Assembly: GCA_965221835.1 (NCBI GenBank)
Contig: OZ244916.1
Span: forward strand, 186,001 to 250,000
Source: Persebacter sp965221835
GTDB lineage: Bacteria; Pseudomonadota; Gammaproteobacteria; Tethybacterales; Persebacteraceae
Length of the DNA stretch: 64,000 nt
Reading direction: 5' to 3'
In this document: in pieces, positions 51,299-59,729 of the stretch
Numbering within the stretch: position 1 is the stretch's first letter
Layout: each line of letters opens with the position of its first letter
Notes under the pieces: model-generated
The model's database searches: none
The model's input: only the letters and a program-made list of their open reading frames with translations
Told to the model about the DNA's origin: nothing
Made by a program: the position numbers and the translations under genes

Positions 51299-52535
51299 TA
51301 CTTCCAAATCTTGTTCGTTTTGCGGACGCGAACGTCACGAAGCGGGCAATATGGTCGGCGGACGCGAAGGCGCCTATATTTGCTCCAAATGTGTCGGCGA
51401 ATGTCGCGCGATGTTGGACGGACACGCCGCCCATTCGCGCACCAAAGAAGAAGACCGGAAAATGCCGCCGCCCAGCCAAATCAAAGCGGGACTGGACGCT
51501 TATGTTGTCGGACAAGAACGCGCCAAAAAAACATTGGCGGTCGCCGTCTACAATCATTACAAACGCATTCTCGGACAACGCATCAACGACGAAGTAGACA
51601 TTGCAAAAGCGAATATTCTTCTTGTCGGCGAAACCGGCAGCGGCAAAACATTACTCGCCCAAACATTGGCGAAAATTTTGGATGTGCCGCTCGTTATCGC
51701 AGACGCAACAACATTAACCGAGGCGGGTTATGTCGGCGAAGATGTGGAAAGCATCATCCAAAAACTTCTGCAACGCAGCGATTACGATGTCGCGCGCGCC
51801 ACACGCGGAATTGTGTATCTGGACGAAGTAGACAAAATCGCGCGCAAATCCGAAAACGCTTCCATCACCCGCGATGTTTCCGGCGAAGGCGTACAACAAG
51901 CGTTGCTCAAACTGATAGAAGGCACAGTCGCCTCCGTGCCGCCGCAAGGCGGGCGCAAACATCCGCAACAAGAATGCATCAATGTAGACACCACACAAAT
52001 TCTTTTTATTTGCGGCGGCGCGTTTGAAGGACTCGCCGATATTGTCGGGCGGCGCGTTCGGCGAGGCGGCATCGGTTTCGGCGTACCGCCGGCGACGATA
52101 GACAACAAAGCCGAACTGCTTTCGCAAGTCAACGGCGATGATTTGATGCGTTACGGTCTGATTCCCGAATTGGTCGGGCGGTTGCCCGTGCTGTCGGTTT
52201 TGCATCCGTTAGATTGCGCGCATCTCGTGCAAGTTTTTGAAGAACCCAAAAACGCGCTTGCAAAACAATACGCCGAAATATTCGCGATGGAAGGAGTGGA
52301 ACTCGTTTTCACCCGCGATGGCGTCACCGAAATCGCCCGTCAAAGTGCCGCTTTGTCGGCGGGCGCGCGCGGTTTGCGCAGTGTCGCCGAAGAAACGCTT
52401 TTGGAAACAATGTATTCTCTGCCCGACAAAAAAAATATCCGCCGTGTGATTGTAGACGCCGAAGCAGTCAAAGCGCGTTCCCCGAAACTCATCAAACGCC
52501 CCGGCAAAAAAACCGCCCTCAAATCGGCAGCATAA
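51282..52535 (+). CDS. clpX: ATP-dependent Clp protease ATPase subunit ClpX
   Basis: 417 residues from a GTG at 51282 inside the end of clpP; a frame further upstream only mirrors clpP. N-terminal zinc-binding cysteines CSFCGRE ... YICSKCVGEC, Walker A GETGSGKT, Walker B IVYLDEVDK and the pore loop region GYVGEDV are all present. It unfolds substrates for ClpP. The start has no strong ribosome site, so coupling to clpP is likely. lon does not follow. Confidence 0.95.
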   Translation: MDEKNNTSKSCSFCGRERHEAGNMVGGREGAYICSKCVGECRAMLDGHAAHSRTKEEDRKMPPPSQIKAGLDAYVVGQERAKKTLAVAVYNHYKRILGQRINDEVDIAKANILLVGETGSGKTLLAQTLAKILDVPLVIADATTLTEAGYVGEDVESIIQKLLQRSDYDVARATRGIVYLDEVDKIARKSENASITRDVSGEGVQQALLKLIEGTVASVPPQGGRKHPQQECINVDTTQILFICGGAFEGLADIVGRRVRRGGIGFGVPPATIDNKAELLSQVNGDDLMRYGLIPELVGRLPVLSVLHPLDCAHLVQVFEEPKNALAKQYAEIFAMEGVELVFTRDGVTEIARQSAALSAGARGLRSVAEETLLETMYSLPDKKNIRRVIVDAEAVKARSPKLIKRPGKKTALKSAA

Positions 52536-52595
52536 AACACAACACAAATTCCCGCCCGTTTTTGTAAAAGAAAAATGCGGCGGGAATCTCTTTAA

Positions 52596-52808
52596 TTTCC
52601 GCACGGAAAAACGAAGTTTTTGCACGAACGGCAAGAATTGATTCGCAGACGGCGGAAAATGATTTGTGGACGAATGGAAATTTAATTTGCACGGCAAGAA
52701 ATAATTTGTAGACAGATTAAAATCATTTTTGCACGGACGGGAATCATTTGTTAACGCAAAAAATAGTTTGGTGACGGAAGGAAATGTTTTGCAAACGCAA
52801 CCGTTCAC
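52596..52808. repeat. Degenerate tandem array, ~21-bp unit, 10 copies
   Basis: Motifs of the type TTTGNNNACGNNNGGAAAT start at 52596, 52618, 52642, 52663, 52686, 52705, 52728, 52747, 52767 and 52788, with spacings of 19-24 bp and an average of about 21, two DNA turns. The array fills the gap between clpX and the methyltransferase gene and ends about 120 bp before the latter. There is no separate spacer sequence of constant size. Confidence 0.7.
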
Positions 52809-52926
52809 CAAGCGGAAATTCGGCAATTCGCGCATTTTCTTGCCGAACCCGCCCGTTTTTTTGCGGTTTCGGCGGGATTTTTGCAAGAATCGGTTAAAAT
52901 GGAATTTTGTTTTAAGGAGTTATCCG

Positions 52927-54249
52927 ATGCCGCGGGCGACAAATACATCTCAACTTATCGCGCAAGCGAATCAGGACGATGAGTTCTATACGCCGCGCGA
53001 AATGATTGAAGCGGAGTTGACGCATTATGACACCGCCCTGTTTCGCGGTAAGAAAATTTTGTGCAATTGCGATGACCCCGACCGCAGCGAATTCTTTAAG
53101 TATTTCGCCCGAAATTTTAGCGCGCTGAAACTTCGCCGTCTTGTCGGTTTGCGATATTCCGGCAGCGCATTGCTTTTCCGCGATGACGCGCGCAAGGAAA
53201 TTGACAGGCGGGCGGCGCGCTATCAAATTCCGATTGATTCCGAAACGCCCGCATATCAATTAACTTTGGACGCGGATGAAAACGGCAATCCGCATAGCGC
53301 CGGTCGCCGCTTTTTGCCCGGCGGCGACACCGGCGGTTTTGACGACCGCGAAGGCAAGCGACAATTGGCGGACTGCGATATTGTCGTGACGAATCCGCCG
53401 TTTTCTAAATGGCGCGAATTTATTGCAATGATGACGAAAAGCAAAAAGAAGTTTATCGTTATCGGCAATCTGAACGCCGTCGGCTACAAGGAAGTTTTTC
53501 CGCTGATTCAAGGCGGAAAAATATGGCTTGGTGCGGCGAATTGCAAAGGTGCGTTTATTCGTCCGGGCGGCGGCGAAAGCAAACTCGGATTTGCCGTGTG
53601 GTATACAAACTTGCCGCACGCCCGCCGCGACCGCGATGAAATCCCGCTTGTCGCCAAATATACGGCGAAAAAATATCCGCGTTATGACAACTATCCCGCC
53701 ATAGAAGTGCGGCGCGTGGAAGATATTCCCGCCGATTATGATGGCGAAATGGGAGTGCCGCGAAGTTTTATAGAAAAACACAATCCGCGGCAGTTTGAGA
53801 TTGTCGGCAAAATGCGTTTTCCCCGTCCGGGATGGGACAAAGTGCCGGACTTGCGCATTCGCGGACGGATGACCGCCGACCGACTTTTGATTCGCCGCGC
53901 GGGTGCGTCCGCCGATTGGAAAGAATGCAAAGATTTAACGCGGCGTTCTATTTTTGGAAATGCGGGCGGTTTTGTGTATGTCGCCGTTGTTCGCGGCGAA
54001 GAAGGATTCAAAATCGGTAAAACAAATACGACCGTCGCCGACCGCGTTAAACGGGATGCATTCCACAGCGAATCGCCGAAAGTTGTGATGGCGTTGGAAG
54101 TTGCGAACGCGGGAATGGCGGAAAAACAAATACACGACGCCCTCGCATCGTATCGCAAAACAGGCACGGAATTTTTCAATCCGAATCGCGAATATTTGGA
54201 GCAAGAGTTAACCCGCCTCGCGCAAAAACCGATTCGTCTCTGGCGATAA
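52927..54249 (+). CDS. EcoRI-type adenine methyltransferase fused to GIY-YIG-like domain
   Basis: 440 residues from the ATG at 52927 behind AAGGAG. Residues about 15-320 resemble the EcoRI adenine-specific methyltransferase family: DDEFYTPREMIEAEL, KKILCNCDDPDRSEF (SAM region) and the catalytic NPPFSKW at 156-162. Residues about 345-430 (GFVYVAVVRGEEGFKIGKT, then AEKQIHDALASYRKTGTEFF) match the T5orf172/MUG113 branch of GIY-YIG domains. The methyltransferase should modify adenine in DNA; the second domain may nick, bind or be inactive. No partner restriction enzyme is adjacent. The 10-copy repeat array lies upstream. Confidence 0.85.
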   Translation: MPRATNTSQLIAQANQDDEFYTPREMIEAELTHYDTALFRGKKILCNCDDPDRSEFFKYFARNFSALKLRRLVGLRYSGSALLFRDDARKEIDRRAARYQIPIDSETPAYQLTLDADENGNPHSAGRRFLPGGDTGGFDDREGKRQLADCDIVVTNPPFSKWREFIAMMTKSKKKFIVIGNLNAVGYKEVFPLIQGGKIWLGAANCKGAFIRPGGGESKLGFAVWYTNLPHARRDRDEIPLVAKYTAKKYPRYDNYPAIEVRRVEDIPADYDGEMGVPRSFIEKHNPRQFEIVGKMRFPRPGWDKVPDLRIRGRMTADRLLIRRAGASADWKECKDLTRRSIFGNAGGFVYVAVVRGEEGFKIGKTNTTVADRVKRDAFHSESPKVVMALEVANAGMAEKQIHDALASYRKTGTEFFNPNREYLEQELTRLAQKPIRLWR

Positions 54250-54326
54250 AAGACGGCGAAAAAATGTACACAAAAAAAGCGGCGGCGTTTTCGCTGCGGC
54301 GGGATATATGCGTTGCAATCGCGGAG

Positions 54327-54378
54327 AATGGAAAAATTCTTTAATTAAAAGAAATGGAAAACTTCTTTAATTAAAAGA
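54327..54378. repeat. 26-bp tandem repeat, two copies
   Basis: aatggaaaaattctttaatt and its continuation occurs at 54327-54352 and again, with one change, at 54353-54378. Each contains the palindrome tttaattaaa. It separates the methyltransferase gene from the stop codon of the convergent surface protein gene. Confidence 0.85.
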
Positions 54379-54383
54379 ATTTG

Positions 54384-55568
54384 TTAAAAATAATGAGTTG
54401 CGTTTATTTGGAGTTTTTGGGTTAAATCGTTCGCGTTTTCCCAACGAAAACCGGCGGCGGGGCGGATTATCCAGCGATTATAATGCAAAACGCTTTCCAG
54501 ATTTAAGGCGTTATGCGTTTCGGTTTTGTCTTTTTTGTGGCGGGAATGCAAATGATAAACGGGCGATATTTTCCAGATTTCGCCTGCAAAGTTTGCGGAC
54601 AAAGAAAAATCATAATCCGCCGTTTTGCCGGAAACGGATTCGGAAAATGCCGCCGTCCAAAAATCCGCCGCATATTTTCCGCCCGATGAATAGCGGAAGT
54701 TGCCGAAGTCGCCGTTTGCGTTTGTTTGCCCGCCCGTGTAATACAAATGCCATTTGTCTTTGCGGAAATCCATTCGCCCGCCCGCATTTGCGGCGTATCC
54801 GCTTTCGTTTATGGCATAGCCGAAATCGGGCGTGAAATTGAATTCGCCCGCCGCACCGCCGGATGACAACAACCATATCAATCCGCCGACAACCGCAACG
54901 CCGCCGATAATCGCCCCCGCACTTCCGCCGCCGCCGCCGCTGTTGCCGCCGGTGTTATCGGTGTTGTCGCCGTTATCGCCGCCATCGTTCTCCATTTCTT
55001 CCGATGATGGTGGCGGCGGCGGGGCGACATATCCCCGTGCTTTCGTAATGTCGCTTGTTTCTTTCCAATCATCGTTAAGATAAAACTCGCCCGCATTCGT
55101 ATTAGCGACACCGAAAGAAACGCTGCTCGCAAGTACCAACGCATTATCCGATTCCCGTACGTACACTGTGAAAACAGGAGACGGATTAACATTCGCCAAT
55201 GCGGAATCAAGTTGAAATAAATCGCCCGCTTTTATTACAGTTTCGCTTCCAGTACCAGGACCAGAACCAAAAGTTGGTAAATCGTCGAAAAGATCTCGGT
55301 TTGCTCCTATTCCCATCATACTCACAAGTATGTCTGCGGGATTAACACGACGCAATTCTGATAATCTTTCATCCCTTCTAATTGAATTTCGTGCGGCAGT
55401 GGCGATGTCTGTTAGCGGGTCGGAAAGAGTTAGAGTAAGTCCGGATGTTTCATGAGTTCCCGATGCTTGCGTGTAAACTTCGGCTTGTTGTGCGTTCGCG
55501 GAAGTTGCAAATCCTGCTGCAAAAAAGGCGGCGAAAATAAATATGATTTTGTGCATTATGTTTTTCAT
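54384..55568 (-). CDS. Putative surface protein, paralogue of 30823-32368 gene
   Basis: 394 residues with GGAGAAGACA before the ATG. A signal peptide ends at SANAQ; residues about 27-180 form the N-terminal domain; a Pro/Glu/Asn/Gly linker follows; a glycine-rich membrane segment (AGAIIGGVAVVGGLIWLL) is at about 218-236. The C-terminal ~150 residues are very similar to those of the poly-G-controlled protein (ESGYAANAGGRMDFRKDKWH, FWTAAFSESVSGKTADY, IWKISPVYHLHS). The strand-like aromatic pattern may be a small beta-barrel or beta-sandwich. No poly-G tract is present here. Family not recognised. Confidence 0.75.
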   Translation of the reverse strand: MKNIMHKIIFIFAAFFAAGFATSANAQQAEVYTQASGTHETSGLTLTLSDPLTDIATAARNSIRRDERLSELRRVNPADILVSMMGIGANRDLFDDLPTFGSGPGTGSETVIKAGDLFQLDSALANVNPSPVFTVYVRESDNALVLASSVSFGVANTNAGEFYLNDDWKETSDITKARGYVAPPPPPSSEEMENDGGDNGDNTDNTGGNSGGGGGSAGAIIGGVAVVGGLIWLLSSGGAAGEFNFTPDFGYAINESGYAANAGGRMDFRKDKWHLYYTGGQTNANGDFGNFRYSSGGKYAADFWTAAFSESVSGKTADYDFSLSANFAGEIWKISPVYHLHSRHKKDKTETHNALNLESVLHYNRWIIRPAAGFRWENANDLTQKLQINATHYF

Positions 55569-55647
55569 TGTCTTCTCCGTAAAAAAAATTATTATAACCG
55601 AAAAACATTAAAATAAAATCCAAATCAGCGAAAGACGAAAAATGCAC

Positions 55648-55804
55648 GGCGGGTATAATAGCGTTTATGAAAAGCAAAAACCTGTGCTTTGGGTGCATGG
55701 CGTTTACAAACACGATTCCGCCCGAATTTTCGCAAAAAAACGGCGGGGATTCGGAATCCCGCCGGTTTTTTACTGGATTCCTTCTTTTCGCACAAAACGC
55801 CTAA
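55648..55804 (+). pseudogene. Duplicated promoter and 5' end of the fghA gene
   Basis: 55648-55722 matches 58856-58940, including the TATAAT (55654-55659), the 7-nt gap and the ATG (55667), and continues through CLCFG-like and VYEHDSA-like codons with small deletions. The frame then passes through a hairpin terminator and stops at 55804 after 45 codons. It is a remnant of the S-formylglutathione hydrolase gene start, 3.2 kb from the intact copy. Confidence 0.88.
55734..55771. terminator. Bidirectional hairpin terminator
   Basis: CGGCGGGGATTC pairs with GGAATCCCGCCG at 55741-55764, with seven A on the left and six T on the right, so it can stop transcription on both strands. It follows the stop codon of the 55770-56135 minus gene and belongs to the hairpin family of the 10-12 kb region. 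Confidence 0.8.
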
Positions 55805-56135
55805 ACTGTATATTCCCGCCTCCTGACTTAACATCTTGAAACATATTCCGTTTATTGCAAGACAGTTCAATATTATAGACATCTTTTTTTAATGAAGTCA
55901 TCCTCTTAAATTTATCCGCATTATCTGAAATAAATCCAGCGGGAACATCAAGTACATGCAGATATTCAGCACCTTTTCGGGTGTCGTGCAACAATATAAT
56001 CCGTTGCTCTGCAGCATTTGCAACCGGAATATTAATCCACCAAACATCTTGCCCCGTGTTTCTGCTTGCAAAGTTCCATTTTCCGAGTTTAATCCCGTTT
56101 TTTTCGGCGATTCTTTTTGCTTCTGCTGGGTTCAT
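55770..56135 (-). CDS. Hypothetical 121-residue protein
   Basis: The ATG at 56135 lies 7 nt after AAGGAG; the ATG two codons earlier is too close to it. Starts MNPAEAKRIAEKNGIKLGKW; soluble, mixed alpha/beta, with no recognised domain. It ends at the bidirectional terminator. Confidence 0.65.
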   Translation of the reverse strand: MNPAEAKRIAEKNGIKLGKWNFASRNTGQDVWWINIPVANAAEQRIILLHDTRKGAEYLHVLDVPAGFISDNADKFKRMTSLKKDVYNIELSCNKRNMFQDVKSGGGNIQFRRFVRKEGIQ

Positions 56136-56166
56136 CGTCATTCTCCTTTTTCGTTATATTATCAAA

Positions 56167-56286
56167 TCAATATACCGCCGCCAAATTTGCGGGAATGGCG
56201 AAAGCGATTCCTTCCACATTTTCATCGGCGGTTTTTTCGGTCGTTATGCCGATTAAATTGCCGTCCGAATCAAACAAACCGCCGCC
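56167..56286 (-). pseudogene. Remnant of a trypsin-like protease C-terminus
   Basis: On the minus strand 39 codons read GGGLFDSDGNLIGITTEK and then end in a region like IAFAIPANLAAVY before a TGA. This is the segment just after the catalytic serine in S1C/trypsin-like proteases (NSGGGLFD). A stop codon lies directly upstream in frame and the rest of the gene is missing. Confidence 0.65.
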
Positions 56287-56310
56287 CCTTTATTTATGCG
56301 GTTTTCGGAC

Positions 56311-56350
56311 GCAAAAAGGGCGGCGGAGACACGGAACCCCCGCCGGTTTT
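56311..56350 (-). terminator. Hairpin terminator of the 56350-56643 gene
   Basis: CGGCGG (56321-56326) pairs with CCGCCG (56340-56345); on the minus strand five T follow. It is a diverged member of the hairpin family. Confidence 0.55.
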
Positions 56351-56643
56351 CATCGCCGAGGTTCGGTGTTGTTCAATGCACGGCAATAATGACGCAACGC
56401 CGTTTTATAATTGCGGATGGCGTTTTCTTCCAATTCGCCATGCGACAGCAACTGATCAGCAATGTCGTCTATTTGCGACTTCTCCAAAACCATATCGGCG
56501 GAGAGACGGCGCCCCAAAATGCGTGCTACGGTGTTCAACATGGAGACATAATCTACAATCGTCTTCTCTTTCACTCTTGGCGAAAGATACTTTTCATACT
56601 TCTGTTGCTCGGCAAAACCGGGCGATTGATCATTACTATGCAT
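56350..56643 (-). CDS. 97-residue protein resembling a SAM-like core-binding domain
   Basis: The ATG at 56643 lies 6 nt after AAGGAG. The helical plan VDYVSMLNTVARILG ... AIRNYKTALRHYCRALN resembles the N-terminal core-binding domain of tyrosine recombinases and of some HNH nucleases, without any catalytic domain. It may be a truncated recombinase fragment or a small DNA-binding protein; the resemblance is weak. It ends 17 bp downstream of the ankyrin lipoprotein gene. Confidence 0.55.
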   Translation of the reverse strand: MHSNDQSPGFAEQQKYEKYLSPRVKEKTIVDYVSMLNTVARILGRRLSADMVLEKSQIDDIADQLLSHGELEENAIRNYKTALRHYCRALNNTEPRR

Positions 56644-56660
56644 TACGTTCTCCTTTTTAG

Positions 56661-58418
56661 TTAACAATTCTTCCGGCAAACGCCGCCATACCGACGAAGT
56701 AATGCTATCATATCGGGGTGATTGTCGTAGATAGCGTTATCCATCACGCTGATTCCATCATCATCAAAAACATGATTCGGATTCGCCCCCGCCTCTAACA
56801 GTATTTCGGCAATTTCCAAATGCAATTTCTTTACCGCAATAGCCAAAGCCGTCCAACCTTCGTTGTCCTCTGCATTCGGATTCGCCCTCGCCGATAACAG
56901 CATTTTCACAACTTCAACATTTTCTTCTTGTGCCGCATATATCAAAGCTGTCCAGCCGCTATCGCTCTCCGCATTCGGATTCGCTCCCGCCGATAACAGC
57001 ATTTTCGCAACTTCAGTATTTATGACCGCCTGCATCAAAGCCGTCACGCCGTTATCTTTCGTCGCATTCGGATTCGCCCCCGCTTCCAACAGCACTTTCG
57101 CAATTTCGGTATATCCTTCTTGTGCCGCCCAAGACAAAGCCGTCACACCGTCATCTCTCGCCACATTCGGATTTGCCCCCGCTTCCAACAGCACTTTCGC
57201 AATTTCGGTATATCCTTTTTGTACCGCCCGCATCAAAGCCGTATTGCCACTATCATTCGCCGCATTCAGATTCGCCCCCGCCGCAATCAGCATTTTCGCA
57301 ACTTCGGCATGTCCTTTCCATGCCGCCCGCATCAAAGCCGTCACGCCGTAATTATTCGCCGCATTCAGATTCGCCCCTGCCGACAACATCATTTTTGCAA
57401 CTTCGGCATGTCCATTATTTGCAGCCACCATCAAACCCGTCCTACCGTCATCATCCGCCGCATCCGGATTCGCCCCGCCGTCTAACAATACTTTCGCAAC
57501 TTCGGCATGTCCATCATCTGCCGCATATATCAAAGCCGTATTGCCGTCATCATCCGCCGTATCCGGATTCGCCCTGCTGTCTAACAACACTTTCGCAACT
57601 TCGGCATGTCCGTTATTTGCCGCCACTATCAAAGCCGTATAGCCGTCATCATCCACCGCATTAGGGTTCGCTCCATCGGCAAGCCATGCTTTAACTTCCA
57701 ATATATCGCCATCATAAGCCCAAAGTCGCAATTGTAAATCTTTCTTGTCTTGCACCGCTTTCTTTTCGGCAGCAATCCGTTCCTTTTCGGCGGCAATTCG
57801 TTCCTTTTCGGCGGATTCTCTTGCAGTTTCATATTTGTTTACAAGTTTGTCCACGACATCCTCATCAATTCCCTTTGCTTTGGCTTCTCTCTTTAAGTGA
57901 AAAGGAAGCAAAAAACAGTCTACTGAACGCAATTTCGTAATGTAATCGCATTCATCATAAGATTTTTCTGCCTCTTTAATAAAAAGATCTTCTTTTGCTT
58001 TCTTTTCGGCGGCAATTCGGCGTTCTTCGGCAAGGCGTTCCGCTTCTTCTTTTTCTTTACGCAACTCAAAGAAAATATCGTTATGAAATTGTTCAGCGTC
58101 AATCGGCAACATATAAACATAATCCCGCCGAGACATACAAACAGCGAAAACTTCCTCTGCTTCCGATTTTGTTGCACGGGCGGACGACAGGCGGCATTCG
58201 TTATAATCTTTTTCAATCGCTTGCCATCGCAAAACTTCCGCCTCGCCTTCGGGCATTCCGTCTAACTCTTTTCGCACTTGCTCCCGAATCAATTCCACTT
58301 TTACCGGAATTTTTCCGTCCGCCCGTTCGCGAGTAAACGGTTCCGGCAAAATAGAAACGCCGCCGCCGCATCCGCCCAAAAAGACGAATGCGATTATCCA
58401 AACATAACGGGCAAACAT
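56661..58418 (-). CDS. Ankyrin-repeat lipoprotein with coiled coil
   Basis: 585 residues. A lipoprotein signal (VFLGGCGGG, Cys at about 17) is followed by a long charged coiled coil with repeated EKERIAAEK units (about 120-230) and then about ten to eleven ankyrin repeats (GNTALIYAADDGHAEVAKVL type) to near the C-terminus. It should be anchored in the outer or inner membrane facing the periplasm or surface. Ankyrin arrays outside the cytoplasm are uncommon and often found in symbionts. It begins 3 bp after the small lipoprotein gene. Confidence 0.82.
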   Translation of the reverse strand: MFARYVWIIAFVFLGGCGGGVSILPEPFTRERADGKIPVKVELIREQVRKELDGMPEGEAEVLRWQAIEKDYNECRLSSARATKSEAEEVFAVCMSRRDYVYMLPIDAEQFHNDIFFELRKEKEEAERLAEERRIAAEKKAKEDLFIKEAEKSYDECDYITKLRSVDCFLLPFHLKREAKAKGIDEDVVDKLVNKYETARESAEKERIAAEKERIAAEKKAVQDKKDLQLRLWAYDGDILEVKAWLADGANPNAVDDDGYTALIVAANNGHAEVAKVLLDSRANPDTADDDGNTALIYAADDGHAEVAKVLLDGGANPDAADDDGRTGLMVAANNGHAEVAKMMLSAGANLNAANNYGVTALMRAAWKGHAEVAKMLIAAGANLNAANDSGNTALMRAVQKGYTEIAKVLLEAGANPNVARDDGVTALSWAAQEGYTEIAKVLLEAGANPNATKDNGVTALMQAVINTEVAKMLLSAGANPNAESDSGWTALIYAAQEENVEVVKMLLSARANPNAEDNEGWTALAIAVKKLHLEIAEILLEAGANPNHVFDDDGISVMDNAIYDNHPDMIALLRRYGGVCRKNC

Positions 58419-58421
58419 CGC

Positions 58422-58748
58422 TTAATTATATTCGGCGTACCGTACGCCTTTTCCACGCAAACAATGATGAAATGACAGCAACTGATTTTTGCGGCATTCT
58501 TTTGTTGCTTCGGTGAGAATTTTCCATTCTTCGGGCGACATTCCATGAGTCGGATTTACCAATTCGGAACAGTTATAATCAGTCGTGGAAATAAGATGAC
58601 ACGCCTCTCTTGCGGCGGCAATTTCCTCGTCCGACATTTCCGAAACTCGTTCAATTTCGCGTAACTTCGGTCCGGATTTGTCCGCACAACCGGACACGCC
58701 CAAAACCAAAACCGCAAACAACGGCAAAATAATAGATTTGATTTTCAT
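58422..58748 (-). CDS. Small lipoprotein, unknown function
   Basis: 108 residues behind AGGAGAAATCATA. The signal peptide MKIKSIILPLFAVLVLGVSG, then Cys 21, is nearly the same as in the 10472-10849 lipoprotein. The mature part contains four further cysteines and a helical segment (EMSDEEIAAAREACHLI). It is the first gene of a pair with the ankyrin lipoprotein; both may act at the same membrane. Confidence 0.75.
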   Translation of the reverse strand: MKIKSIILPLFAVLVLGVSGCADKSGPKLREIERVSEMSDEEIAAAREACHLISTTDYNCSELVNPTHGMSPEEWKILTEATKECRKNQLLSFHHCLRGKGVRYAEYN

Positions 58749-58861
58749 TATGATTTCTCCTTTTTTTGATAGTTTATAAACAAAAACGGGAAATTCCCGC
58801 CCTGCATTGGATTATACAAAAAACCGGCGATAAATACAAACCGAAAATGCGTGGTGGCGGG

Positions 58862-58867
58862 TATAAT
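58862..58867 (+). promoter_or_regulatory. -10 box of the fghA gene
   Basis: TATAAT in gggtataatagcgttt, ending 7 nt before the ATG, so transcription would begin at the start codon. The same 26-bp string is copied at 55648. Confidence 0.6.
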
Positions 58868-58874
58868 AGCGTTT

Positions 58875-59711
58875 ATGAAAACAATAAGCGAAAACCTGTG
58901 CTTTGGCGGGGTGCAGGGCGTTTACGAACACGATTCCGCCGAGACAAAAACAGCGATGCGGTTTGCGGTGTTTGCGCCGCCCGATGTGAAATCTGCACCG
59001 GTGTTGTGGTGGTTGTCGGGGCTGACTTGCACGGAGCAAAATTTTATCGCAAAATCGGGGATGCAGCGGTATGCCGCCGAATGCGGTTTATTTGTTGTTG
59101 CGCCCGATACTTCGCCGCGCGGGGCGGGAATTGCCGGCGAAGATGATGCTTATGATTTTGGCACGGGTGCGGGATTTTATGTGGACGCTGCTGTTGCGCC
59201 GTGGAAAAAAAACTATCGGATGTTTTCGTACATTTCCGAAGAGTTGCCGCGCGTTTTTACCGAACATTTTCCCGCCGCCGATATGTCGCGACAATGTATT
59301 TCTGGGCATTCTATGGGCGGACACGGTGCGCTGATTGTCGCGCTAAAAAATCCCGGGCGTTTTCGTTCGGTTTCTGCTTTTGCGCCGATTTGCAATCCGT
59401 CCGGTTGCGAATGGGGACGCAAAGCATTGCGCGGGTATCTCGGCGAAAACGAAAATGAATGGCGCAAATGGGATGCGGCGGCGTTGATTGAAGACGGGCA
59501 TTCTTGTCCGCCGATTTTTGTGGAACAAGGCGCGGCGGACGAATTTCTTTCTGGCGGACAACTGCGTCCGGAATCGTTAGAAAAAGCATGCGCCGAAAAT
59601 GGTCAACCGCTGACATTGAATCGGCGCGGCGGTTATGATCACAGTTATTATTTTATCGCGAGTTTTATCGGCGAACATATCGTGCGTCATTCGGCGGCGG
59701 CGCGCGATTAA
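58875..59711 (+). CDS. fghA: S-formylglutathione hydrolase
   Basis: 278 residues from the ATG at 58875. The esterase nucleophile elbow SGHSMGGHGAL, WWLSGLTCTEQNF and GYDHSYYFIASF are diagnostic of the esterase D/FGH family. It hydrolyses S-formylglutathione to formate and glutathione in formaldehyde detoxification. The glutathione-dependent formaldehyde dehydrogenase gene is not in the window. It lies 18 bp upstream of the acetoacetyl-CoA synthetase gene. Confidence 0.95.
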   Translation: MKTISENLCFGGVQGVYEHDSAETKTAMRFAVFAPPDVKSAPVLWWLSGLTCTEQNFIAKSGMQRYAAECGLFVVAPDTSPRGAGIAGEDDAYDFGTGAGFYVDAAVAPWKKNYRMFSYISEELPRVFTEHFPAADMSRQCISGHSMGGHGALIVALKNPGRFRSVSAFAPICNPSGCEWGRKALRGYLGENENEWRKWDAAALIEDGHSCPPIFVEQGAADEFLSGGQLRPESLEKACAENGQPLTLNRRGGYDHSYYFIASFIGEHIVRHSAAARD

Positions 59712-59729
59712 ATTTGTAAGAGAAAAAAT

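Noticed and set aside
52596..52808. Array upstream of the methyltransferase as CRISPR
   Set aside because: Units are degenerate and directly joined, without separate spacers.
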